A stretch of DNA of 64,000 nt, from the NCBI GenBank assembly GCA_013398175.1, contig VZRZ01002549.1, positions 1 to 64,000 on the forward strand. The letters run 5' to 3'. Numbering within the stretch: the stretch's first letter is position 1; the number at the start of each line of letters is the position of its first letter. The notes under the pieces were generated by a model. The model was not told the origin of the DNA. It did not search any database and saw only the letters and a program-made list of their open reading frames with translations. The position numbers were made by a program, and so were the translations under genes. Below, piece by piece: positions 12,335 through 24,100 of the stretch. The DNA comes from Climacteris rufus (taxonomy: Eukaryota > Chordata > Aves > Passeriformes > Climacteridae).

Positions 12335-12599
12335 CCCCCGCCGGCAGGGCCCGGCGGCGCCTTCCCAGCTGTGTCCGGCCCGCCGCCCCTCCCGCCGAGC
12401 GGGATTTGTGCTGTGTCAGCCCCAGCCGTGTCCGTGTCCGGCCCCCGCCCGCCCGTGTTGTGGGGCGAAATCGCCCGCCCGACGTTCGCTTTCCCCTTCG
12501 TTCTGCCCGTGTGCGCTCGGTGCTCGCCGCTGCAGCTCTCCGGGCTCTTGGTTGTGTCTTGTTTCCTTTCCTCGTACCGGCAGTGCGCGTTTCATAACA

Positions 12600-12902
12600 A
12601 TGCAACTGGAACCTCTAGGAACTCACATCGTCTTGTGTACGCTGCCTTTCTGTCTGGAAAAAAATGGGAAGGAGGACATAGTCTTAAACTGCACCAGGGA
12701 AGGTTTACGTTGGACACTAAGAGGAATTGCTTCCCAGAACGGGTGATTAGACCTTGGAACAGCATGCCCAGGGAGGTGGTGAAGTCTCTGGAGCTGTTTA
12801 AGGAAAGCCTGGACGTGGCATTCAGTGCCATGGTGTGGTTGACACCGTGGTGTTTGCTCAGAGGTTTTGTCCAACACGATTGATTCTGTGATATTCTGTG
12901 AT
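12600..12902 (+). mobile_element. CR1-like LINE 3' fragment
   Basis: Contains CR1 3' landmarks in forward order: 'accagggaaggttta', 'ttggaacagcatgcccaggg', 'gtctctggagctgtttaagg', and the short tail repeat 'gattctgtgatattctgtg' at about 12882-12900. It sits in UBXN4 intron 1, directly after the CpG island. Confidence 0.8.
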
Positions 12903-13249
12903 TAGACAGGCTCTTTAACTGCTTGGGCTTTTATGTATCTGTGTGTGTGTTGTTTCTGTAGGTTTACTTGCCTTAAGTGCTCACGGCTTGAAGTTTGTCA
13001 GATGCCTGATGAAGCAACAACAGCGTTAAAAGTGTGGCTTAGTGTTGTTCCCTTAAGGACTATTGAACCGTGGGACTTGCGTGGCTCCAAGTTCACTCCC
13101 AAAAGGGACGTGAACAGAAAAGTGCAGTTAAGTTCCTTTGTTGACACAACTCCATATACTTGGAGAACAGCATTTTCTGCTGGGTGGTAAACATACTGAT
13201 AGAAATCAAGGTCTGCACAGATTGGGCTGTGTTGGTGTTGCAGTAAGGG

Positions 13250-13630
13250 TGGGGTGGAGCAGTTCGTGCAGAACCCACAGCCCCTGGGAAAGGCTCACAC
13301 TGCAGAAGTTGGGGAGGGACCCCACGCTGGAGCAGGACACTGTGAGGAGTCCAACCCCTGAGGAGGAAGGAGCAGCAGAGACAAGGTGTGAGGAACTGAC
13401 TGCAGGAAGGGTGGGGAGAAGATTTGTTTTAATTTCTCATGATCCTGCTCTGACTTTTGATTAGTAATAAGTTAAATAAATTTTTCCCCAAGTCAGATCT
13501 GTTTTGCCTGCAATGGTAACAGGTGAGTGATCTCTCCCTGCCCTTTTCTCTTTCCATGAGCCTTCCATTATATTCTTTGCCCTGGCCAGCTGAGGAGGGC
13601 AGTGACAGAGGGACTTTGGTGGGTCTCTGA
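13250..13630 (+). mobile_element. Passerine ERVL-type solitary LTR
   Basis: Strings I recognise from abundant songbird ERVL long terminal repeats occur in order: 'gggagggaccccacgctgga', 'aggagtccaacccctgagga', 'gaggaactgactgcaggaag', 'ttctcatgatcctgctctga', 'ccccaagtcagatctgtttt' and 'cagctgaggagggcagtgac'. No viral genes accompany it, so it is a solitary LTR in UBXN4 intron 1. Boundaries are approximate. It is the best single clue that the host is a passerine. Confidence 0.75.
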
Positions 13631-15029
13631 GTACTTTGAACTTGATACATATTTATCAGGGGTTGAGAAGTGCATCTCCTAACTTATGTCCAATATTTTT
13701 TATGAAACAAGAATTATACACAAAATGGAACCTGTTAGATACTGACATTTACTAGGTGGATGTAGGAATATGTAGATATACAAAGCAGGTAAATTTATGG
13801 TTGCAGGAGTGCAACCTAGTTTTGTCATTGTGGTGTTCTGTAAGGATTTGTTGTGTTTGTTCTTATGAGCCCTGGAAAAGGGAGAGTGTTACTTCAACCA
13901 TATCTCTGGAATGAAAGAGTTGGAGAGTTCTGCCAACATCTGGGCTGCCCTGGGCACCGTGGGATGAGGGCAGCTGAGGTGTGGCAGAGCTGATCGTGAG
14001 GCACTTCTGTGACCCGTGTGGGAAAGGGAGCTGGGAAGCCCAGGAACTCACTTTCTCACTCTTTGAAGCATGTGGAGTGCTGAAAGAATAGTCTGGTTTT
14101 GTCTTAGCAGGGATTGGCTTGGTGGTTTGGGTAGAAACGTGTTTCAGATTGCACAGTGATGGTAACTTTGAGCCTTTACACTACACACTTCCCACTGGAG
14201 ACAGGTATTTGAAAGCAGCTTCCTGAGCTGCAAAACAAGCTTTCAGCTGTCTTCAGTGTTCTGTTTGGTTTTGTACACTTCATCCAATAATACCTATGGG
14301 GACAAAAAAATGAACAAAGGAAAAGAAATTAGTGAGAGAAATCGAAAATATACGTGGACTATCATTTTGGGGTGGCCACTGTGGAGGATGGCTATTAGGT
14401 ACAGTCTTGACAAAAATTAGGTAATTCTGACACATCCATCTGTGTTTGGTTTCTGCCACCATCTGCCTGTCCCTCTCTCCCTCTCCTTTGCATGTCACTT
14501 ACATTTTCTCTTGAAAATGAAGAAGAGGATAATTCTTTCTGCTTCCAGATTGTTTTCCAGTCAAGCAAGGAATAATGTGATTATTTATCTTAAAAATGAG
14601 GTGGTTTTGTGACTGCAAGCGTCCATTGTGCAACCAGGTTTCTCTTTAAGTGTTTTTGTTTGCAGCTATAATCTCAACGTGTTTGAGTTCAGTGTTTAAA
14701 ACGTTCATGGCACATCCTGGTGACACAATGGTGGAAATGCATTAAAGATCCAGTTGAACTCAGGGGAAGTTGCAATAAAAGGGGTTGGTTGCCTCATCCT
14801 CTCCAGAGAGCGTGAGGTGAAGTGTGTCTGCCTCACAAAACTGATTTTAAATATTAAAGTGAGATGTTGGAGGCTTCTGTGCCCACCAGGCAAGTGAGCT
14901 GTGTTTGGGGAACACTCGAGTTACTTTGTGGCATCAATTAATTGCCAGCAGCGATTTCCCTCTGCTGTTGCACGGGGAAACAGTGTTCCTGAGAGTGAAA
15001 CAGGCCTGGGAACCCAGATGCCCAGGGAA

Positions 15030-15278
15030 GGGTGTGAAGTTGTGCCAGGGGAGGTTTAGGTTGGATATGGGGGAAAGCTTCTTCCCCCAGAGGGTGCTGG
15101 GCACAGGAAGAGGCTCCTCAGGGAGGAACCAAGGCTGCCTTTGCTCGAGCAGCTTTTGGACAACGCCCCCAGGCACATGGTGGGGTTTTTGGGGTGCCCT
15201 GTGCAGGGCCAGGAGTTGGACTTCAGTGATCCTTGTGGGTGCCTGCCAACCCAGGACGTGCTGTGATTCTGTGAACAT
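15030..15278 (+). mobile_element. CR1 LINE 3' fragment
   Basis: Forward-oriented CR1 3' sequence: 'ggggaggtttaggttggata', 'cttcttcccccagagggt', 'gggtgcctgccaacccagga' and a tail 'gctgtgattctgtgaac'. UBXN4 intron 1. Confidence 0.75.
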
Positions 15279-18124
15279 CTCTGGTATCTTGTTTGTAGCT
15301 GTTCTGTAGGTGATTTTGTAGCCTACAGGGTTAAAAAAAGCCTTTCATTCTTCAAGCTATTAATCTAAAGTTAATAGTTAATTTGATACTAGACCTTCTC
15401 TGTTCTGACTGAGGAGTTTAAGATTATTCTTTCCAAAATTTAGACATGTTCTGATCATGAAAATACCAGGCCATTCATAAAAAGTGCTTTTCAGAGTGAA
15501 AAACTGAAGTGTTGTGTGTGTGTGTGAAAATAAAAAGCTTCTAGCTAAAATGTTTGTTTCTTTTTAATAACATTTGTAGAAACCATCCTCCCTTTGTTCA
15601 TAGCTTTATTTTTTTAATGATTTTTTTTACAAAATGGTGATTTGTACTCATAAGCTATTTGTTAGTTATTTGTAGCCAAGATGTATCAAAGGAGTTTTCA
15701 AGTTAAATAAGTGAAATGACTCAAAGGAGGAGGAGGAGGGGAACAGTTTAATGTCCTGGCTTCCTCACATTTCCAGAATGGCAATCCTCACTCTTACTGA
15801 GTGGTTATGAAATGCTGGACATGGAAAAGTCAGTTGGGCTTATCTCTCTCCTTCTAAAAGGAAAACACTTTTCCCTTTGTGCTGGGGAATAGGGGAGTTA
15901 AAGTCTTCTGACAGCGTGTGTTGGTTTTGAGCAAGTTCCTCATTCAGGAAATAAATTATTGCAGAAAGAGGGCCTTGTGCAGTTTTCTGAATCACCTGAG
16001 AAATCATAGATATTTTCCCTATGTAGATTTACCTGATCAGATTTAAGAGATGAGGAAGTGTGACTGTGAATTGTGTACAGAACATTCCACTAAGTGAAAT
16101 AAAGTGATGCTTTTGTTAGAAAAACAAGAAATCCGAGTCTTGTGTACTAGAATTCTGAGGGATTGTGCTGGCTCAGTGTTTAGCAGAATTATGAATTAGG
16201 TTGAGTTCTGTGGAGCTTGACCTCTTGACTTTTCTGATGTTTTTCCTGTGACCTGGCAGTTTTGATTTCAGGATGTAATTGCTACTACAAAACTGTAGTA
16301 AATGAACCTTAACCCCCAAGTGAGAAAGGGTTATCAAAACAAAAAGATGTATGATATGAGAAAAAGCAGCTATTCAGTGGGTAGTCACAATATTAATCAA
16401 TGCATCATGGCATAGAGCTTTGTAAAATGTGAGTTATCAGCATTTTCATTCAGTTCTCTCTCAGACTGCTGTGGACGGTGTCTGACCTGTTTGTGTCTTT
16501 CAGCATTCTTTCTTCTCAGCAGTTGTTTGTGTGGAAAAGTTAGTGTTAGGCAAGTATTTAGATATTTTTAGTAGCCTAATCGGATGAGCACATGTCCTTT
16601 TGAACAAGTGTGTGGTGAAGCAGCTGTCTGCCCCCGAGCATTTGGAAACAGGAGAGGAGCCCGAGCTGCTCTCTGCACAACAGCTGCATCCACTGACCAC
16701 ACTTGCAAGCACTGCACTGAGAGCAAGAGGAAAGGTTCCTACACAAAATAGCCTGAATATTTGCTTGTTTATGCAGAATAGTAGGAATAGAGGTGGATCA
16801 TTTCTTCTTGCTCCGATAATTCCAGGGGAAAATCGATACATATGGTTGAAAAACAGTTTTTCAAAATGACTGTTTTTTTCGTACATGTCCCTTTGAGAAG
16901 CCTTGTGACCAGACAGCACTTCACTGGAAGATTCCATGTGTAACTCCTGATCTTTAACAAGTCAAAAATATTGCATGGAATGGCAGCTGGGATGAAACAA
17001 ACAAGTGGTTTGTTGTTGTCACTGAATAATGGGCTACTATACTTCTATACTTGTGACTCAGATTCTTCATCAAGGCTGCAGTCCATTTCAAGCTGCTAGG
17101 AAGCAATACAGATGGAAGATAAAGAAATGGTTGCAGGCCAGTGTGCTTGTTGAAAGATGGTTAATATTCATCAGAATCTATTTATTAACCCACATCCTCA
17201 CTAAAGTGGTGCTTTGGAAGAAATGTATGATTGGCATATTTCATCAGATTAAAGTAACACTTCTGAATGTGTGGCCCCAGAACACCTTTTCAGTTTTTCT
17301 TACCCAAGTAGCTCCTCTGCTCTTGTTATTCTTGTTCCTCTGTGCTCCTCACTCCTTTTTCTCCCCTCCTACAGTTACTGTTCATGTCAGGAACTGAAAT
17401 GCAAAACCAAGTTACAAATAATCCTGCGAATAAATGTTTCTTGGTTTGGGGATTTTTTTAACACTGTCAAACTGTGAACCCTTGTGTGCTGAATGATGTA
17501 TTTACAGGGAGTGGAGAACAGTTCTACCTACTAGCAACTGATACACCAGTATGTAATTAAGTTTATAATGAGGGGCAAACAGAGGATACTTTTGGTATGT
17601 TAGGAGGTCAAGCTTAATATCAGGGAGAAGCAGCAGAGATCCTCTGTGCTGTGGGATCTCCGTGCGTGTTGTGAGAGTAATGTGGACAAAATGCTGAGCA
17701 GAAGTGTGCTCCCTGTAACAGGGAAATGAGGTTCTTCAGTGCTTCTGTGATTTGATGATGCAGCCAAGCCACTCTTGGGCCCTGTGTCACCTCCAGTTCC
17801 TCTCTCTGCTCCATCTGTGTGGCCCAGTCCCTCCTGCTCCCCTGGGCCAGCTCAAGGTGCAGTTACATGGCTGAGAAAGCCCCACTGCCTCGTTTGCTGC
17901 CTTGGAAGGATTTGTGGTGTATTAGTCTTGTTTTGGCACGTTAGCAGGTGCATCAGCTGGAGTGAATTGGCTCCAGATTATAAAAAGAAAAAAATAAACT
18001 GACTTGAAAATAATTCCCAAAGTGTCTTACAAAGGTGATGCTGAGTGAGTGAAGCAAAGCTAAAGTCAGGGCAGAAACAGCAGTTTGTGGTGGGTTTAAC
18101 TCACGTGTGTGCTGTGCCTTGCAG

Positions 18125-21100
18125 GTGAAGATGAACAATCCACTGAGATGGCTGCAAGGTGGGAAGACGAGAAGGTGACTGAAGCTGCATCTGATGGTTT
18201 TGTTGCTATTAAAATCGACACCAAAAGGTTTGAGCCTATTCTAATTCTGTCTCTTATACAATCTTTCTTTGATGATGATGAGAGTAAGAGGCTTTTGAAG
18301 TTCTCACCCTGCTTAGGAGATAGAGGGTTCCAGAGCAGAAGTGAATTTAGTACTCCTGGAGCCACTAGAGCCTGAGAAAATGTCAAAATTTACAGTTGTG
18401 TTCTGCAGATACTCATTGTGTATTTCAGACTGTATTCCAGTACTAGTAAAAGAAGGCTTGAAGTTGCCCTTTCTCAACAGGAAGAGACACAAAAGTGCTA
18501 TTAATGCTGGAATAAAAATGCAAGTGCTAGAGGCAGTTCTTGATTTGCCAAGTTACATAATGAATTAAAAACCTTTCATGAATTCAGAGAGATAAAAATC
18601 TGTAAAGCCGCAGAGAAAATGTGTTTGCCTGCATTGTAACACAGAGAATGGAGAAGTATTGAAGTTCCTGGGTAAATTACTCAGCTATTTTTGTTATGTT
18701 TGTGTTCCAGTCCATGTGCACAAAGTGCATTGACATTTCCCAAAATGGTATTCTGTTGAAATGCTCTATAGACATTTTATTAGATTTACTATATTATTTG
18801 TGTTCAATAGACAAGATTTCTTTTTCCTGAATTGCCTCTTAGCACTGCTTTCCTAATTCTTATGTAGTCAACTGTGATAACCAGGGATTGTCACCATGTC
18901 AACACTTTTGCAGAATGTTAATGATAAGATGCAATGCAAATTTGCTTTTTGAGTTCTCTCAAGTATTGAAATAGTTTTGTAGGACAGTTATTTTTATGAT
19001 GAAAGACTTAATCTGAAGTTGTTGCAAAGTGATTGCTCCTCCTAAATGAATCTTTTCTTTTAAACAGTGAAGCATGCCTGCAGTTTTCTCAAATTTGTAT
19101 CCTTTGAGATCAGTTTAGATGCTACATTCTGATTACAGATAATTGCTCTTTACAAGTTAATACTGTTCTTAAGACAAATACTTACAAGCAGTGTTATTGA
19201 AAATACTTATTATGGCACAAAACTATGCAATAAATTGTGCAGTTAATAGATACCATCTGTGTGTTCAACTTGCTGTCAGCTCTTACAGAAAGTGAACAAA
19301 TTGGGGTTTTTTAATGTTAATCCTATGTAATTCTCTAAATAGAAAATTATCTAAAGCTTTATGTAATCAAAATAACTGCATTGGTGCCACTAATCAGCAT
19401 TAGAAAACAAACAAGTAATGCTTTAAATGCTGAGCTGGGGCTCAGAGGTGCAGAGGAGGAAGAAGCAGCAGTGGCCTGGGTTCTGTCACACCCCAGCTGT
19501 GAAGGCACTGAACACCTGCCTGCTTTAAACTTGGAGTTCATGAATTCTGTGTGGTGCTGGGAATTCAGTACCTGAACTTGGATTTCCTTGGTGCTGGGGA
19601 GATTTCATTATTATCTTCTTAAGATGTTGTCTGACACTAAAACAAAATCATTCTCAAAGCATAATCAGTTGCTGGAAAAGTTGTAGAAAAATATTTTGGT
19701 TTAAAGCAGTACAAAGAAAAGAACAAATACTTACAGTTGTATGTAACGTTTGCCAGCATCTTTTTTTTTTTTTTTTCTTCCTCTCTTGGCTCTGGCTACT
19801 GATGACCAGTTGGAGATAAGAGTATTGGGCTGGAAGCTGCTGTAGGAAGGACATCTGCTTTGCCCTGGAAAGTTACTTTATTATCAATTTTTGTCGTTCA
19901 TTGCCCTTAACTGTTGCTGTGCAGATCCCGTAGTGTGTGTTCCATCCAGTTTTTTTATAGGAGACAATGGAATCCCTTTGGAAGTAATTGCTGGCAGTGT
20001 TTCTGTGGAAGAGCTTGTTAGCAGAATCCACAAAGTCAAACAGGTAACACTTGCTGAGAGGCTGGACCTTCCAGCTGCAGTTGGGTGTGCTCAGGACAGT
20101 GATGGCCTGTGCCTTTGGGAAGTGTGACTTACTGGTTCTGTGTCCTTCCAACAATAAAATCTGCAACCTTGAATTCAACACACAGGTTGCAAACACTGTG
20201 CACAAGTGCTGCATTAATTTTTCTTTCACAGATCGGTTTAGATCATGTGTATAAACCTACAGTGTTGAAGAAATGTGTCAAGAACTCTAAACAGGAATGA
20301 TAAAATATGACAACCCACCTTTAAGGGGAATTACTCTTCAGCTCGTCCATGGTTTTGTAATGTTGTTCTGTAGTGTGGATTTATAAAATTATACATTGGT
20401 GTAGATAGCTTTATCACTTTGATTTCAAGTACAAGAGTAAAATCAGAAAAAATATGAAATGCATGATTGCAACTTACTCAAAAATATGTGGTAACTGTAG
20501 TTTTGTATTTTCACTAGGACTGATTCTTCAGTAATAATCCAGTCTTGACCTTTGAACCTGTGAACAATATTTGAACTTCCATAGCCTCCATTGTTTTTTC
20601 TCCCAATTTCTTAGATGCACACAGGGAAAGGGCGGCCTTTGGAGAATGGCAGTGAGACAGCTGCTCCCTGTCCCTCCTCTCAGCCTGGTGGGGCTCCAGA
20701 AAGTGCACAGTCCACAGCAGCAGGGGTTGGGGACTCTCCTGAGCCTGTTGTGCCTGAGACAACAACATCTCCTGCTGCTAATGGTTAGTGTTCTGCCACA
20801 AATGCCACCTCATTTGCTTTGGAAATGGTTTTTCTGAAGTTGTTACATGATGGTACATAAAAGGCAATATAGTGAGCAGACTGATTGATGAAAAACTTAG
20901 GTATTCCAGAATGCTTTGTGCAAGTCTAGAGGGAAGAATAACTTGTCATTCTGCTTAGTTTCAATAAGTGAGGAGTCTGTGGTTTATAACACAGTACAAA
21001 TTGTGTATGCTTTCCTAAAAAAAGGACTCAAAGTTTTTTTGGGGTAGTAACCTGAAATCAATTGTTGAGGGGGGAAGTCTAAGTAGCAGAATCTCATATC

Positions 21101-24100
21101 TCTTTGAGATATGTCAGTTGCTGCAAACTGTGGCTAACAGTGAGCTTAGTAATTTTTATGATAAGAAATATACCTTTTATTTTTTTCTTATGCATTACTT
21201 TCTTGTAAATCCCTTGAAGATGGAGCAAATTCAGGTCAAGCAAGCCAGGAAGCAACTAATTCTGCAGATGAGCAAGTGAATGGTGCTCAGCCTGAGAATG
21301 ATCTTACACTCAAAGTAGAAAGGTTAGTCTTCTTTTGCAGACTTCTTAGTGTGTTGTATTTGTTTCTCAGGAGGCAGTTTTGTTGGGTTTTGGGTTGGTT
21401 TTTTTTAACAATCTTAATTAAAGGATTTTGGTGCTTAATCTGTTGTCATCTGACAAACATCTATGTGGCTTTATTTTTTATTAGATGCCTGTGACAATAC
21501 AAGGGCTGATAATAAAACAAGTTTTAAATGAATCCCATTTTTCATGTACCTTGAAAGAAAGAGGTAATCTGGAAAACAATGGATGTTCACCTTTTATATA
21601 ACTTTAGTACAGATTATATGTTTGCTGCAAGTTCTTGAATGAACTGAAACATTGAACTGAATGCACTGGAAACTGGTGTACTAGAATGCTAGGTTTTGTA
21701 TAGAGATGTCATCTTATTTCTTCTTCTTGATGACTGTTTGCATTTTAGGGATATTGAAAACGAGGAATCCTATTCTGAGACTCATTATTTGATCAGTGAA
21801 CAGTAATGAGCTGGTTTTAGCATTTTGAAGTATGCTGATCAGAAATCATGGTTCATTCATTACATTCATTGTTTTTAAATACAGTATGTTGTGTATAAAG
21901 TTGTTTTTAGTAAGACTGATACTGTTTGAAATACCTTGTCTAAAACCAGTAACACATATTTAGAAAATAGGAATATTTACACTGCTAAAATATATTTTAT
22001 AGCTTTTTCATGCTTAATTTAGTTTTCTTCCAAAGTTGTTGGACAAGAGGGACAATTTTGGCTTACCACTGATACAACAATGCAGTCAATATTTTAAAGT
22101 TTCTTTTTTAAAGATGCATTAATCTTACATACAAATCTGGCATAGTTTATCTGCAGCATTTTTTTCAAGGGGAAAAAGAGGCCAAGCTCTTTGGTAACTA
22201 CCACTTTCTTTTTAAGAAAACAGCTGCCATACAAACAACATTTTTTCTGGTTATCTGACTTGTCATGTTTGGTCATGCCTGCCCTTCCCCCGGACTGAAA
22301 ATATGTTGGGTTTTTATTGTCCATCTATATTGACAAATTCACTGTTTTTAATGTCAGTCCTTATTCTGAGGCATTTTTCTGGATAGCTGAGACAGATGCA
22401 CGTGCAGCTATGTCAGGGCTCAGTATTACTTGTGTTCCATTTTGGGAAGTGATGTGCAGAAGAAATCAGATGGCTTAAGTAGCTAAGAAGAGATTGAGAT
22501 TTGGTGCTTCTGTTATGAAAGATCATAAATGGTATTTGCTTATTATATGCCTTTATAAATTGGTTCAACAGTAAGAATATATAGGATTCTTCATTTGCTG
22601 AGTGGAAAAGGACAAAAGGGGATCTGTTAGAACTCCACTAAAAGTTGGAAAGGAGGTGGTGAAATCACCACCTCCCTTTGCAGGATGGTGCAGCCAGTTG
22701 TGAGGGAATCCTTGCTGTTACACGAGGTATCAGCACTGTGCTACAGCTCATTTTCCTGGGTTCTCCTCTTCTGCCTTTGCAAATGCTTTACTGACATTTT
22801 AAAATACTGCAATGGTAAGACTTTCCACTTTATTCTTAAATTTAGGTTAACAAAAAAGCTTGAAGAAAGACGAGAAGAGAAAAGGAAAGAAGAAGAACAG
22901 GTAACACAAAAATGTAAAATTCCTTTGCAGGTTATTTTTTATACCCTTATTTGACTTAATATTTAATCCCTTCTTAAACAAATATACTTCAGTCTTTTCT
23001 CTTGTCCAAGGCAATTTTGTGGTCGAATTTCTATGTCTTTTTATTCAGAAGGAAATTAAGAAAGAAATTGAAAGAAGAAAAACCGGTAAAGAAATGTTGG
23101 AGTACAAGAGACGCCAGGAAGAAGAACTGACCAAACGAATGTTGGAGGAGAGGAACAGAGAGAAGGCAGAAGAGAAGGCAGCTAGAGAGCGCATAAGGCA
23201 GCAGATTGCAATGGTAAACTTTGCAGTTTGGGAGAGGGCTTGCTGCTTATCTCTCTCCCAAGGGCCACCAGTGTAGTAAAATGATAAGTTTTCTCATTTG
23301 GTGGAGCTTTGGAAGATTATTTGTTATTCCGTTTGGAATCCTGTGGCGTTGCATCGGAACAGTTTCTGTGGTTGGGGTTTATGCAGCATTTCCTGTGTAT
23401 CAAATGAAACTTCTGCTTTCGTATTCATGATTATGTTTTCTATCTGAACAAAAATACTTTTCTGTCATATTGCTTGAGCCTAGTGGAGAATTACCATATA
23501 AACATAAAAATAATTGCAGTTTAAGCATGGTATTGAAAGAGAAGCACAGGGAACATTGAATTGCAGAACGTACACAAGAACACTGGTCTCAAAATGGTGA
23601 AGAGGATTATTTTCTAAGTTTGTATATATCTGTGTGCATATATGGATGTAGACAGTTCATAACAACTGAAATTCTTCCTCATCATTAGGTTTTGGTGTAG
23701 AACACTTACAATTCCAATCATATAAATTGTCATATGATTTTTGCCCTTATCTTCCCTGAGTGTTAAGCTTGCATGGGAAGATCATCTGTTAAACAACTGG
23801 TTGTGGGAAGTGACTCAGTGAGAAGTCATGTTGGCTAATGACACGAGATTGTGCAGCGTGGCAGTGAATAATTCTTTGCAGCACTACTGCCTTTGCTCCA
23901 TATGGTTTGCTTGTATCTGTGCAGTTGGTGCCTGAGTATAGATCACAGCTGTCTGTTCTAATGAATGTTAAGCAACAATTTATATGAAAAACGAAGGCTT
24001 CTCTTTGCTCCTTGCACAGGATCGTGCTGAGAGGGCAGCTCGCTTTGCAAAATCCAAGGAAGAAGCAGAAGCTGCAAAAGCTGCAGCTCTTCAGGCTAAA

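Noticed and set aside
11646..12605. A 319-codon minus-strand open frame
   Set aside because: Most of it is the N gap translated as unknown residues; the flanks are CpG-island sequence with no family resemblance.
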